64,000 nucleotides of DNA from Lithospermum erythrorhizon (Eukaryota; Streptophyta; Magnoliopsida; Boraginales; Boraginaceae), in NCBI GenBank assembly GCA_019722365.1, contig JADFUC010001990.1, positions 1 to 64,000 on the forward strand. Reading direction: 5' to 3'. Each line of letters begins with the position of its first letter. The first letter of the stretch is position 1. The position numbers and the translations under genes are program-made. This document shows, one piece after another, positions 12,801 through 24,400 of this stretch. The notes beneath the pieces were generated by a model, which was not told the origin of the DNA, made no database searches, and was given only the letters and a program-made list of their open reading frames with translations.

Positions 12801-13743
12801 TGTTGGAAATCAATAGTTATTGGTTTAAATTTATTATGCTTTCATTGCGATAATTGTTGTAACAATTCATTTCTTAGTTTAGTGAATGTGATTACATAAA
12901 AGCGGAACATTCGATCATGGCTAATTGTAATTACTAGTCGGGTTCTCGCTGATAATATCGGGGATTAGGCGGTGCTAGATACCGTACATCGTTATAATAA
13001 TAATGATAATTATTTATATTATTATACGGCATTTATTATACGAGGCCTAGAAGGTCACACATATATTGACGTTGAGTTATATTTCATGTATGAAATAAAA
13101 CTGCACTTCTTAGAATTGAGAGTTGATTGTAATCCCAGCAGATATTCTCAATCAAGGAATTTTGCATTGATAATGTAAAATATAAATTGGATAAACCGAA
13201 TTAATTAATTAGTCAATTGAATTAATTAGATAGTTAGATGTGAGCTCGTTAGTAACTTGTTGGTTACTACTAACAACTTGTTAATGTTCAATTTATAGCG
13301 GTTTTAATTAGATTTAACGAGTAGAAGCTCATTAAAGCTATTCGGTTGAGATTTTAGGTTGTTGAGAACGCTTTATATAAGCCAGCTTATTAAGATTTTC
13401 TCATTAGATGACACAAAAACAAAACCTAGCCTCCTTTCTCCTTTTCATATGGCAATCATCATCAAGAACAAGGTTCTTGATTTTTGATACCTAATCCAAT
13501 CTTTTAGTTTGGAAACTTCAGTGTGAGATTGACCCCTCTTGGTTGGACTAACTAGATGCACTACATTTGGAGTGCTTAAAATTGGAAATTCAAAGGCTTC
13601 GTGAAGATTGATATTAGGCTTCGTTGGCATCTCTATAAGTATTTACTTTTTAGTTCCTTAGTATAAACATCTAATTGATCTGTATGAAATTATATGTTTT
13701 GATTAAAAAGTTTTGATCAAATTATACATATAATTTTCCAACA
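12801..13743 (+). repeat. LTR of a second copia family (5' LTR)
   Basis: A 943-bp block starts tgttggaaat and ends ttttccaaca, a TG...CA terminus with matching inverted ends. The sequence immediately after it resembles a primer-binding site, which identifies it as a 5' LTR in plus orientation. The reverse complement of most of its length is homologous to 37865-38854: shared strings include aacaagttgttaatgt, attaattcaattgact, tttaatttcatacatga or its variant, and tattattataacgat. That gives independent support that this is a dispersed LTR family. Confidence 0.8.
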
Positions 13744-13758
13744 TTGACATCATGAGCC
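13744..13758 (+). other. Retrotransposon primer-binding site
   Basis: ttgacatcatgagcc directly follows the LTR end. It resembles the copia primer-binding site complementary to the 3' end of initiator tRNA-Met (consensus core TGGTATCAGAGC), with a few differences. Confidence 0.6.
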
Positions 13759-14339
13759 CTGAATTATGTTATTTTCTATGACTAAATATATTTAAATTAG
13801 ATATATATGTATATATGTATATATGTTTAATTAAATTTTAAATAATATATATATATTTATTGATTTGAATATATATATATATATGATGTATGAATTTATG
13901 TCATGATTTTATTTTATAAATGTGTTCATATATTCAAGTACATCAAAATTACATATTTTTGATGTTTAGTATAATTGTTAGCTATTTTTTGTTTAGCGTT
14001 TACAATATTTTAATTGGTTAATTAAATGTTAATTATGTCGAATAGCTTAAACTCATCCATTCGAATCTAATATTTTACATAAACTATATGTTACAGAGAA
14101 GCTCTCACAGAAAATTTGGAATTTTTTGAATTTTATAAGTATTTTATAGATTTTGAAATTATAATGTTTTGTATATTTAGAAATTGTATAATTAATTCTA
14201 CTGGCAATATATTTTTACAAATTACGATTAGATAATTTTGAGAATATTATTAAAAGGTTCATGTGAAAATTAGAATTTTTGGATTTGTTTAAAACCTTCA
14301 AAACGTTTTTGAAAAGAGTTGAATTAAATGTGGCGAAAA

Positions 14340-14540
14340 TTACCGTAAAAATCCGACCACGGAACTTGCGGAGCTGTTTGCATTGGCGTTCGACCACCAA
14401 TTGGGCGGTTCGGATGCCGGAAATCTCTTTTCCTCCCACATAGGTGAAGGCGGCGCGTAATACATGGGTGGCCCGATTGGTACATCAATCGTCGTCGTCT
14501 TATTAGTAGCTAAAGAGTTTTTAGAGAAAACCCAATCCAT
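14340..14540. other. GC-richer segment of unknown origin inside copia element 2
   Basis: This 200-bp stretch (ccgaccacggaact, ggaaatctcttttcctcc, ggcggcgcgtaatac) has higher GC than its surroundings and lies between the primer-binding site and the gag remnant. It may be leader or untranslated sequence of the element. The short minus-strand open frame across it has no recognisable similarity. Confidence 0.25.
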
Positions 14541-14869
14541 TTTAAACTCTAGTTTTAGGCTTTTAAATTATGATAAATTTTATTTTCGATTTTATGAAAA
14601 AATATCATGTATTAAATTATGGAAATTATGGGCAAGCTAGCGGGGCACAAGTCATACGTTGGCACGAGCTGGAGTTACAAGTTATTATGTTTTACTACGT
14701 AATTTTAAATTATTTCGTTATACTTGGATTGTCATTGTGTAAAAATGGCGGGTATGCGGCGGTTGGTAGTTCGTAGCCGGGGAGGCTACTTTTAATTGTG
14801 AGTATCGAATGGACACTCTAGCATTATAAGAGTGAGGTGGTGTATTACATTGCCAATGGGAAGGTTTTA

Positions 14870-15640
14870 CGGAAGGAGGATCTACTACTCGACCGCCCGT
14901 TCTTGATGGAACCAACTATGCCTCTTGGAAGGCTAGGATATTTGCATTTACGAGTCTATGGAAATGAACACATGAAAAGTTATGCATCTTTGGGTGGGCA
15001 GCTCAACATCCAACAACGAAAAGGTGTAATAGCTATGAAGCAGGAAGTTGATTGGGCGTGAAAGAAGCAGGAACTTACCTTAGCAAATGAAAGGGACCAT
15101 GAATGATATCTTCAATATTGTGAATCTTAATGTGTTTAAGCAGTTGCTTTCTGTGTACACGTGATAAAATTCACTTGAGATACTTTGTAAAAGCGCATAT
15201 AGGGGAACATGAATCGTATGTCAAGACTCCAACAGTTAACAACAAGATTTGAAACCCTGAAGATGGAAGAAGATGAGTCTATAGCGATATACAACAACAA
15301 ACTAAAGGATATGGCTAATGAGTCATTTTCATTAAGGGGAACGATAGGCAATGAGGATTGGTAAGGGGAAAGTGGCAAGGGCGTTACACAGAAGTTTGCT
15401 TTCATGGAGTAACGGCTATAGAGAAGCTCGAGGACTTGACTACTATGAGTGCAGACCCGAGTTAATTGGGAATCTGGCAACATTCGAGATCTCTCTCAAT
15501 GAAGGTGAGTCTAAAGTAAAGAAGGGATTACTTTTAAGAAAGCCTCTTTACAAAGAAGTCAGATGATAAGAGGTGGGAGAAACCATAAACATGCTTGCCC
15601 AGAACTTCAACAAAAGTCTCAAGCAGTTCAACAAGAAACC
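14870..15640 (+). pseudogene. Copia gag remnant (second element)
   Basis: Joining across frameshifts is needed, but the plant copia Gag signature is clear. DGTNYASWKAR is at about 14905-14940. The UBN2-type segment LQQLTTRFETLKMEEDESIA is at about 15218-15280, followed by YNNKLKDMANESFSLRG to 15340. The C-terminal part has LNEGESKVKKG at 15497-15530 and MLAQNFNKSLKQFNKK at 15590-15640. In live elements Gag packages the element RNA in cytoplasmic particles. Stops and indels break every segment. The primer-binding site about 1.1 kb upstream and the matching orientation suggest it belongs to the same element as the LTR at 12801. Confidence 0.8.
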
Positions 15641-15784
15641 TAGTGGAATAGCCGATCCATACGTATAGATAGAAACCACAAAGTAGTTGTTGACCAAGAA
15701 ATGAGAATTCCAATCGTGGTAACCTGGAATTTATGTCGATGAGCATAATCTTTGGAGAGGATGTCTGAACATTGGTACAATAGT

Positions 15785-16088
15785 TTACTTTTAGCAGGAT
15801 GGGAGTGAGTTCGAGATGAGCATGGTTGAGTGAGCCTAAATTATTTTCTAGAGTTCAAAATCAAGCGGATGAAGGACATCATTTTCATATTTCGGTCCAA
15901 GTATGCCAGAACTTAGTGAAAAGAAATTTGGACTTGAAAATACGAGTCGAAAAAGGACACTGTTGCGACTCATGTAAAAAGTCGGTAAAGATAGATGGCG
16001 GTTCGATTAGGCATAAGCAACTATAAAGTGTTATAGGAAGTCTTCTCTATGTCCATGAGACATGCGGATATTACTCTATTGGAGTGTG
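15785..16088 (+). pseudogene. Copia reverse transcriptase C-terminal remnant
   Basis: After a large internal deletion the plus strand resumes with EFEMSMV followed, across a frameshift, by LNYFLEF-like residues, then QADEGHHFHISVQVCQNLVK, and near 15990-16070 a decayed copy of the LYRSIIGSLLYLTASRPDI segment that normally follows the RT palm. Protease, integrase and most of RT are missing between this and the gag remnant. Copia similarity ends near 16088, where a different LTR-like sequence begins. Confidence 0.75.
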
Positions 16089-17668
16089 TGTTGGGTTTTC
16101 ACAATTAAAATAACAATTATAAAGCGTAACGGAATTCTCACGAATATAATAAAAATAATAACATACAAGTGTGTACCTTTGTTTGGGATTTGCGGCGGAA
16201 TATACGAAGACTTTGAACAATCAACATAGGTATCTCTGAATAGTCAGCATGGCGTATGAGAGCGAACCCCTCAGTGAGAACTTCTTAGAGCTGCTTAAAA
16301 ATATTAAGCCTTAGTGAGGTTGGACAAAAATTCCAATAGAAATTATTCCCCTCTTGGTCGACTATGGGGAAGAAAAAAAGAGAGGAATTCTCAACTTTAA
16401 AAGTTGAAAGAATTGGTTCAAGTGATTTAAATGAAAATGCATTAAAGCTATGAGCACAAAATCCACACTTTTACCTTTCTTTGGAGAGTTAAGTCAAAAG
16501 CTACCACCCACCGTTTTTGAGTGTTTGGTCGACTCGTATAGGGTAGGAAGGATTTGAGAATTTTTCTCACTTCTTATCCCACAAAATAAAGAGCCACGTA
16601 AAAATTTGGAATTACGATATTAAATAATGATTTTCTGAGGACATGATGAAATTCCAACAATTGGAATTTCGTCCCAATATTCTCTTACAGTTATATTTTT
16701 AATCCCGGAAGTTATAATCGTATTATAGTTCGTTTTAGTTGTTGTGTGTGACCTCTTAGGCTCGATCGAAATTAGCAATATATTAATTTATGTTTACTTA
16801 GAACATTATATTTAATATATAGATTATAAGCCTTGACTACAGTAGCCAATCATAACCCTAAAGTCAATCGAGGATTAATCCTAATCTATTAATTGTTCAA
16901 CAATTAACATATATCGAACTTATTATTATTTAAATGTAATAATCGGTTGTACAATCTAATTGTTCAGCAGGCGTATAAGTACAATCTAATAATTGTTCAA
17001 CGGGCATATATTTATGAGATAGAACATCTCGTATTTCAACCACTCCCAACTTGTCCTTGGGCGATTGTTTGTAAATCGATTCTTACTGTCGGGCATAAAC
17101 GCGATCCCGCAAATGCAGCGATTTTGACCGTCGAACTTTGGTAAGATTGGTGTCACTTGTATTCTTGCTATACTTTTCTTGATGGTATGAAGTGATGTGA
17201 TCTCGATCCTAAGGCGGGGTTGTTAACTCTAAATCACCATCGGTTCTCGAAGAGACTGAAAATCTAAACCGTTATATCCGGTTTATGCAGAATTCAGCGT
17301 CTTGTATTGACTTCGCAACTACACTTGCCAATTAATGCAAAGGAACTCAAGTTTTTTATAATCCTCATGTTGGAGATGTTTAGATAAGGTCAAAATGCGC
17401 TTTCTCCTATAAAGAGTAAGGCTTGGTCACTTTCGAGTCTAGGAATCGGCATTTAACATAAGTTTTAACGGAAACTTCTTGGGGCAGCTGAGATATGCTC
17501 TGATCTTGAAAGTTCTCATGGATGTCAATGTCCGATGTCACGGTTGAAAATCATTTCTATTATGCCTATGTGATTGGCCCAGGAGTAAATTTCTCCCACC
17601 CATAGTCCAAGAAATGTGATCGACAATCAATACATATAATCAATGGTGTTCTATTCCAATAGTGAACA
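16089..17668. repeat. LTR-like repeat of uncertain type
   Basis: The block starts tgttgggttttcac and can be ended at gaaca, 17668. It shows low-copy LTR character (no open frames, moderate GC, TG and CA ends), but I found no second copy in the window. Both boundaries are inferred. A local repeat at 16950-17000 has two copies of acaatctaat...ttgttca. Confidence 0.35.
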
Positions 17669-18478
17669 CCCGATTAGAATTTCATGATATCATTGTTTTT
17701 AGGCTTGATAGACAAGTTTCTTGTTTGGAGTCAAGAACCTCTAGAAAACTTTATATTGTAAATGGAATAAATTTCATTACTACGCTAGTAATGATACATA
17801 CAAATTATACATATATATGTAAAGATTATAGTTTGAAAAAATAAATGATATATTTTATTGAATACGCAAGCTTAAATTCAATCATTTGTCTTTCAATCAT
17901 TTATATTGAAATATGTTTTTAAATTTATCTTGAGTTTTCAAATTTGTGATGTTTCTTAAATGTTTCTATAATATTTCTCAAGCGTTTTGCTTATTTTAAA
18001 TACGTTCAGAAACTATGATTGAAGACCAAACTTTGAAGCATGGTTATTTATGCTAGTTCCTCCAAAGGGGCATGTGTTCGATTCCCAATTACATTTTTTT
18101 ACAGCAACCCACAAGCTTGATGGTATAAAGTGTCATTAAACAATACTCGCTGGTGACGAGTTGAGGTGAAGTAGGAGCTTGTGACCGTGATAATAAATGA
18201 GTTCGGTCTGTCTAACGATTTCTTGGTCGAACTTTGTCACATATGGGATTGGTAGTGTGATTTCTTGGGCGGCGTGGTATCTTAACATTCTGCGTCGACG
18301 AGATTTCTTCCGGTCTTGGCGTTGAAGAGTAGCGGTTCGCGGATTAAGTTAAAAAAAATTATAGATGGGTAGATTTGACATTTCAAATAGCCTAAACCTC
18401 TCACCTCCACTCGAAGTGCAACACAATCAAGATTAAGAACTAGTTTCAGTCAACACCAAGTACTCCACAAACACTCAA
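17669..18478. other. Upstream region of SOQ1 with repeat debris
   Basis: No gene is seen. Near 18070-18095, tgttcgattcccaat resembles a Pol III B box, possibly from a tRNA-derived SINE, but no matching A box or tRNA fold was found. The last 100 bases before the SOQ1 start are CA-rich (caaccaagt, ccacaaacactc), as in plant 5' leaders. Confidence 0.35.
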
Positions 18479-21400
18479 ATGGCTCTGAGATTACTCTGTT
18501 CACCAATTTCCACAAGCTGCAATACTCATTCCATGCACAAGCACAAGAACAATCTTTTATTCAACTCAAAAAAACCATCACATTTTCTCCATTTGATGCC
18601 CCAAAACAACATATTTTCTTATGGTAGTAAAAGAGTTGGATTTATGGTGAAGGCATGTGTGAAGTTGGAACAAGAAAATGGGACAAAAGTTGAAAATGAA
18701 TGGGGCAAAGTGTCAGCTGTGTTGTTTGATATGGATGGTGTTTTATGTAATAGTGAAGAGCCTTCAAGAATGGCTGCTGTTGATGTTTTTGCTGAGATGG
18801 GGGTGCAAGTTACAGTTGAAGACTTTGTTCCTTTCATGGGCACTGGTAAATACATTTTTTATAAACATTGGAAATCATTATGTATTATTTGAATTAGTTT
18901 TTTATTGACTATGCCAACTAACGTTAACATGTCTCGATGTCCCCATGACTTTGAAGTGTAAGGGGTCGGATAGTATGCAACTTTACTATCCCTGTGATAA
19001 CGAGTAAGCTGTTTCCGAATTGATGTAAGAGTGGAGTGTAAACACTACGTACTACACTACTATAGATAAGAAGCGTAGCTATTGTAATGAGCCATTTTGA
19101 TATATTCCATTATATACATGAGCCGGAGAATATAAAAAACTTTTGACTCCAAATGCCAATTAGTGTGTGTGTAGTTAAATGACACTGAACACTGAACAAT
19201 AAACTGATGATAGTTGTGAATTGAATGTAAATCAGTTTATATAAGGTAGTTGAGTGTTGGAATGTTGAATAGTTGATCAACTACATTGTTGATGTGCTCC
19301 AGATAATAGGAGATTTTAAAAAGTGAAACCTTTTCCATTGTGGATACTTTTAAGTAATGTAAGAGCTATGCTAATATTGTGGTGATTGCGGTGTATGTAA
19401 CTGTGATGGTGGTGTAGGTAACTAATTGGTGTTTTGAATGTATTAGGGGAAGCAAACTTTTTAGGAGGTGTAGCTGGTGTGAAAGGTGTAAAAGATTTCG
19501 ATACTGAGGCAGCAAAGAAGAGATTTTTCGAGATTTATTTAGATAAGGTGATCATCTTTTCATAATCGTTTATTTCTGATATTGAGTATGGATTGGGTAT
19601 GGATTATTAAAAATATTTTGCTGAATAATTGTGGATTTCTCTATATTTAGTATGCGAAACCAAATTCTGGTATAGGTTTTCCTGGCGCTCTTGAACTCAT
19701 AACAGAGGTATGTAAGCTTATAGTAAATAGCTCACTTTATGTTGCCACCTTCCTTTGAGTATATTTGGACTTCATGTTTTTACGCAACAGTGTAAAAACA
19801 ATGGCCTCAAAGTAGCTGTGGCATCTAGTGCTGACCGGATCAAAGTTGATGCTAACTTAGCGGCAGCTGGTTTGCCATTATCACTGTAAGTTCTGTTGAA
19901 GACACGATCCCACATATATTATTTTTCTTAGATTGGTCACCAAGTTGTGTGCTCCTGAGTTAAGATTTACCAAGCAGTGAGTACTGTTGAAGATTAAAAA
20001 ATCAACTCTCCACATTTTATCGAGGATTGGACACGATATAAGTTTAAGTAATTACTATGTTTATATATTCATAATTTTGAAAAACCTCTACTGATTAGTC
20101 ACTGAAAGTTGTTCCTCAATGTAACAAAATTGTTTGATCAGGTTTGATGCCATTGTTTCTGCTGATGCATTTCAGAATCTGAAGCCTGCTCCTGATATAT
20201 TTTTAGCTGCATCAAAAATTTTGAGCGTTCCTGTTAGCGAGGTATCCTTCGAAGCATATTCTTTTTCATCATTTGAAGCATAAAATAATGTTTATTTTCT
20301 CTTTCTGGGTAGAATTCAAGTGCCATGTAATTCTCTCTCTTTTTCATCAATTATCTACGAGTTTTTCAAGTATTTCTTAAAATCTGAGAAGGATTGTATT
20401 GTCCTCTTTATATTTTTAGTGTATTGTAATTGAAGACGCACTGGCTGGAGTTCAAGCTGCAAAAGCAGCCCAGATGAGGTAATTGTTTTTATTTCCTTGT
20501 TTTAAATTTAGATTTATCCATAGCTTTGTTATGAGTTCATGGAGGCTGTCTTCATAACCAGTCCTAGAGCTCCACTATTGAGAAACAATGCAGAAAAATA
20601 ACCAATTGTTTTGTGCAGTAACGACTTTAATATGCTGTTTATTCATCCGAAGGTAGTCTGTTAGTGTTTTGCAGTTCCCTCACACTTGTTTTGATTGTTG
20701 TACCTCCAGATGCATAGCTGTATCAACAACACTGTCAAAGGACACTCTAACAGCTGCTGATCCATCGTTTGTGAAAAAAGAGATCAGCGATATTTCATTA
20801 GATGACATTCTCACTGGTGGTTCTGGTCAGAATAGTATGTAGTTCTAAAGTCAATTGTGATAGTGCTTTCGTCGATTCCTAAGTAGATTTGTGAAGAATT
20901 TTAATCTGTGTCGAAGTACTTCGAGTAAGAAATAAATTGTAATGGATGCTTTTTAAATTCAATGGTTCATATCGGTTTATGGGTCTCTGGTACATTAACT
21001 TGTGATGAAGCATCCAGTCTATAAATGTCTCACTATGGCTTTTAGCATTATTTATCTCACAATGCTCTATCATAGTAGTTTTGGCAGTTATTTCTGGTTC
21101 GGGGCTTTGTGTCAGTTTCTGTAAATGAGATCTGATAACAACAAATGGTTGCAGATAAGGGAGTGCAGGGACGTCAGTCTCTTCCTTATCCTGCAGAAAA
21201 TGTCTCCGAGTCTAGCTGGACATCTAACAACAAGCAATTTACAAATGGTGCTGTCTTTTCAATAGGAGGGTAAGGTCTTCGATCCAAAATGTTTATGGCA
21301 TGTATCCTGCAGTAGTAGCCATAAGATACCTTTATTACGTATAAAAGTTGGACAGTTTTGTTAGTGTCATATTTGTGCGTGGTTTGAAGTGTAATACCTG

Positions 21401-24400
21401 GTCCATTTCTCTTACACTCGTACTTACGCCATCTCATTTTAACATTTCCTAAATATACCCATATTTAAATCAATAATTGACATACTAATTGTAGTGTTTA
21501 TGTTTAACAAATGAATTACACAAATATAAAAAGGTCAACATATCATCTTTCAATTGATTGTAATATGGGATGAAGAATTTGATTTCTCATTGTGAAGAGG
21601 GCAGTAAAAAATGTTCTTTTAGGCCATAAAAATAAATTTTTGCATTGGCAATTAGCCAACTTCAACGTTCTGAATTATTTAGCCACAATTATCTTTTCCT
21701 TGTCAGTCATTATTATATATCTATCTATGTTGCATAATAACCTATTTACAGGTTTCAGGGTTCTCGCCGAGATGTTCTTAAATTTGGAAGTTTGGGAGTT
21801 GCTCTCTCATGTCTCTATTTTGCAGTTTCAAACTGGAAGGTATTCCTTTACAAACAGAACGAGTCTTTTGTGGCATCTATTTTCTGTTACATTTTCATTG
21901 CAATTCGGAAACTGGTGTTATGTCTCTAAAACCTGCTTTAATTGTGCAGGCCATGCAGTATGCGTCTCCTAAAGCTATCTGGAATTCATTATTTGGAGTG
22001 GGCAGCCCTTCATTCAAACAAAATCAAGGTTTATATTATTGTATATTCCCCGCCCCAGCTCCTCGTGAATGTACTTGCCGAAGTCCTTTCTTTGTATAAA
22101 GTGAATTCTAAGAATTTCTCCCCTCCTCTCAAGCAGAACAATAAGAAAACATCTATACATTGTTATCTTAATTACTTTGGTCACAGAAGAATCACGCTCG
22201 GGGAGAATTGAACAATTTACGAAATACATATCTGACCTGGAAAGCAGGTGATTACAGCTTCATACAATTTGTGGGATTTTGAATTCGAGTGAATCTGATT
22301 TCCGTGTGAATAATCTCTTTCTTAATATAAGGAATAATGCAACAATGGTACCGGAGTTTCCATCTAAACTTGACTGGCTAAACTCAGCTCCCCTCCAGCT
22401 TCACAGGGTAAATACACTCATCTTTTTCTGATGGGCCATTTCATAATAAAATTGTGTTTAACATGAATTGTTAAGAACATTGCTTTTGTTACACGAATGG
22501 TTGACACTTATTTGCTGAGAAGAAGAATTGAAAGGAAGCTTTATCTAGGTAGAAAACAGGTCTTTGATTGAAGCTACCTATATAACTTTGAATTACGCTG
22601 TTTGTGGACAGGATTTGAAAGGCAAGGTGGTTATTTTGGACTTTTGGACGTATTGTTGTATAAATTGCATGCATGTGTTGCCAGATCTAGAATTCTTAGA
22701 GAAGAAGTACAAAGATATGCCGGTAAGATTCTATTGCATCAATGATTACCCCTGCTTATATGCTGATTGACTGCCATAAATACTTTGCACTAAAGAATCA
22801 AGATTATATTGTAAGAAAGTATTGTTCCTCTGTTCCTAATTGAATGGCCTATTGACTTTCTCTTGGCCAATATTCTGGAACTAACCTTCAACAGTCGTAC
22901 ATTTTCTTCTATTTTTTGTAAACTAATATTTTCATCTTAAATATGTTTGAAATATACAACATTGTATTTTTTATGTTAAAATGTTAGTCTAGTGTAAAAT
23001 TTCAAGTAAAATGTTGAGTTCGTTGACCATATAATATTCTTCTAGGTCATTCAAAGTCAAATGGAGACAGTACAATTTCTGTAATTAGATTCATGTTTAT
23101 TTTTTAGAAAAATTACTAACTACTATTATTATTTCTAGTTTGTCGTCGTAGGGGTCCATTCGGCAAAGTTTGACAATGAAAAAGACTCAGAAGCCATCCG
23201 TAATGCTGTATTACGTTATGGAATCAACCACCCTGTAAGCTTATTTTTTAGGTTGCGGATATTCAGCACTCGATAAGGGGAGATTATTGAATGTCTAAAA
23301 TTGGTTCTTGAATCAATATGTATATTCATTATTTACATCAATGACATTCGACTGCGAAAGTGATCGAATTACTCATTGCCTAAGATGCACATAGAAACTA
23401 GTAACTTTGTGGCGGACTAGCAGTGTGTATTTCTACATCTTTCTTATATAATTTGTTATGGATTATTGACCAGTTTCGTCAGTGATTCTAATTTCCATTT
23501 TCTGAAATTAAGGTTGTCAATGATGGGGACATGAACTTATGGAGAGAACTAGGGGTGAATTCTTGGCCTTCATTTGCTGTTGTGGCACCAAATGGAAAGC
23601 TTATTGCGCAGTTGTCAGGTGAAGGTCGCAGAAAGGTAACTACATCTTCGGGTATTTTATTCTATCTTATTTCACAGAAATCGCACCGACAAAAGTGTTC
23701 TCTCCAAAGTGTCATTATTTATTTTATCCTGAGCAATACAGTATTGGTGATGGCATCTGGTTGCTCCATTTGTTTCTTTCCAATTTTTCTTTGATCATGT
23801 GGTTATCCAATTTTTTCAATTTCCACTTTTTCTTGCAGGATCTTGATGATTTAGTTGAGGCAGCACTTTTGTATTATGGTAGGAAAAAGATGTTGGATCG
23901 CACTCCGATTCCTTTGACTTTGGAGAAAAATAACGACCCGCGTTTGTTGACATCTCCTCTAAAGTTTCCTGGTAAGCTGGCGGCAGATGTGGCCAACAAT
24001 CGTCTTTTCATCTCAGACAGCAACCATAACCGAATAGTAGGTCTTCTCACCCCACCCACCCTCCCTCTACTTAATCTCTATCTGCCTCTCTTGGAGACAC
24101 TCAGACACATGCCTGTTAGTGACCAAGTTATCCGTAATGAACTTGAAATTATTTAACCACCACTTGCTCAGTGATACTTTGTTAATGAAGGCATCTTCAA
24201 AGCGGAACTAGTAACACCAGCAATCATTTCGAAATGAATTCATATCAAATTAGATCCTTTAGAGGTGCTCTGGTTAAATTTTTTGAAAGAAGTTATGTCT
24301 GTTGCAGCATAATAGTATCAGTTCTATCTCGAATTGGCATATCCTTAATCACTTTCCAAATAAAATTTACTTCAAGCCATTATTTGAACATTTGACAAAC

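Noticed and set aside
18060..18100. Possible tRNA or Pol III promoter (tgttcgattccc)
   Set aside because: Only a B-box-like string is present; no A box or cloverleaf could be formed by eye.
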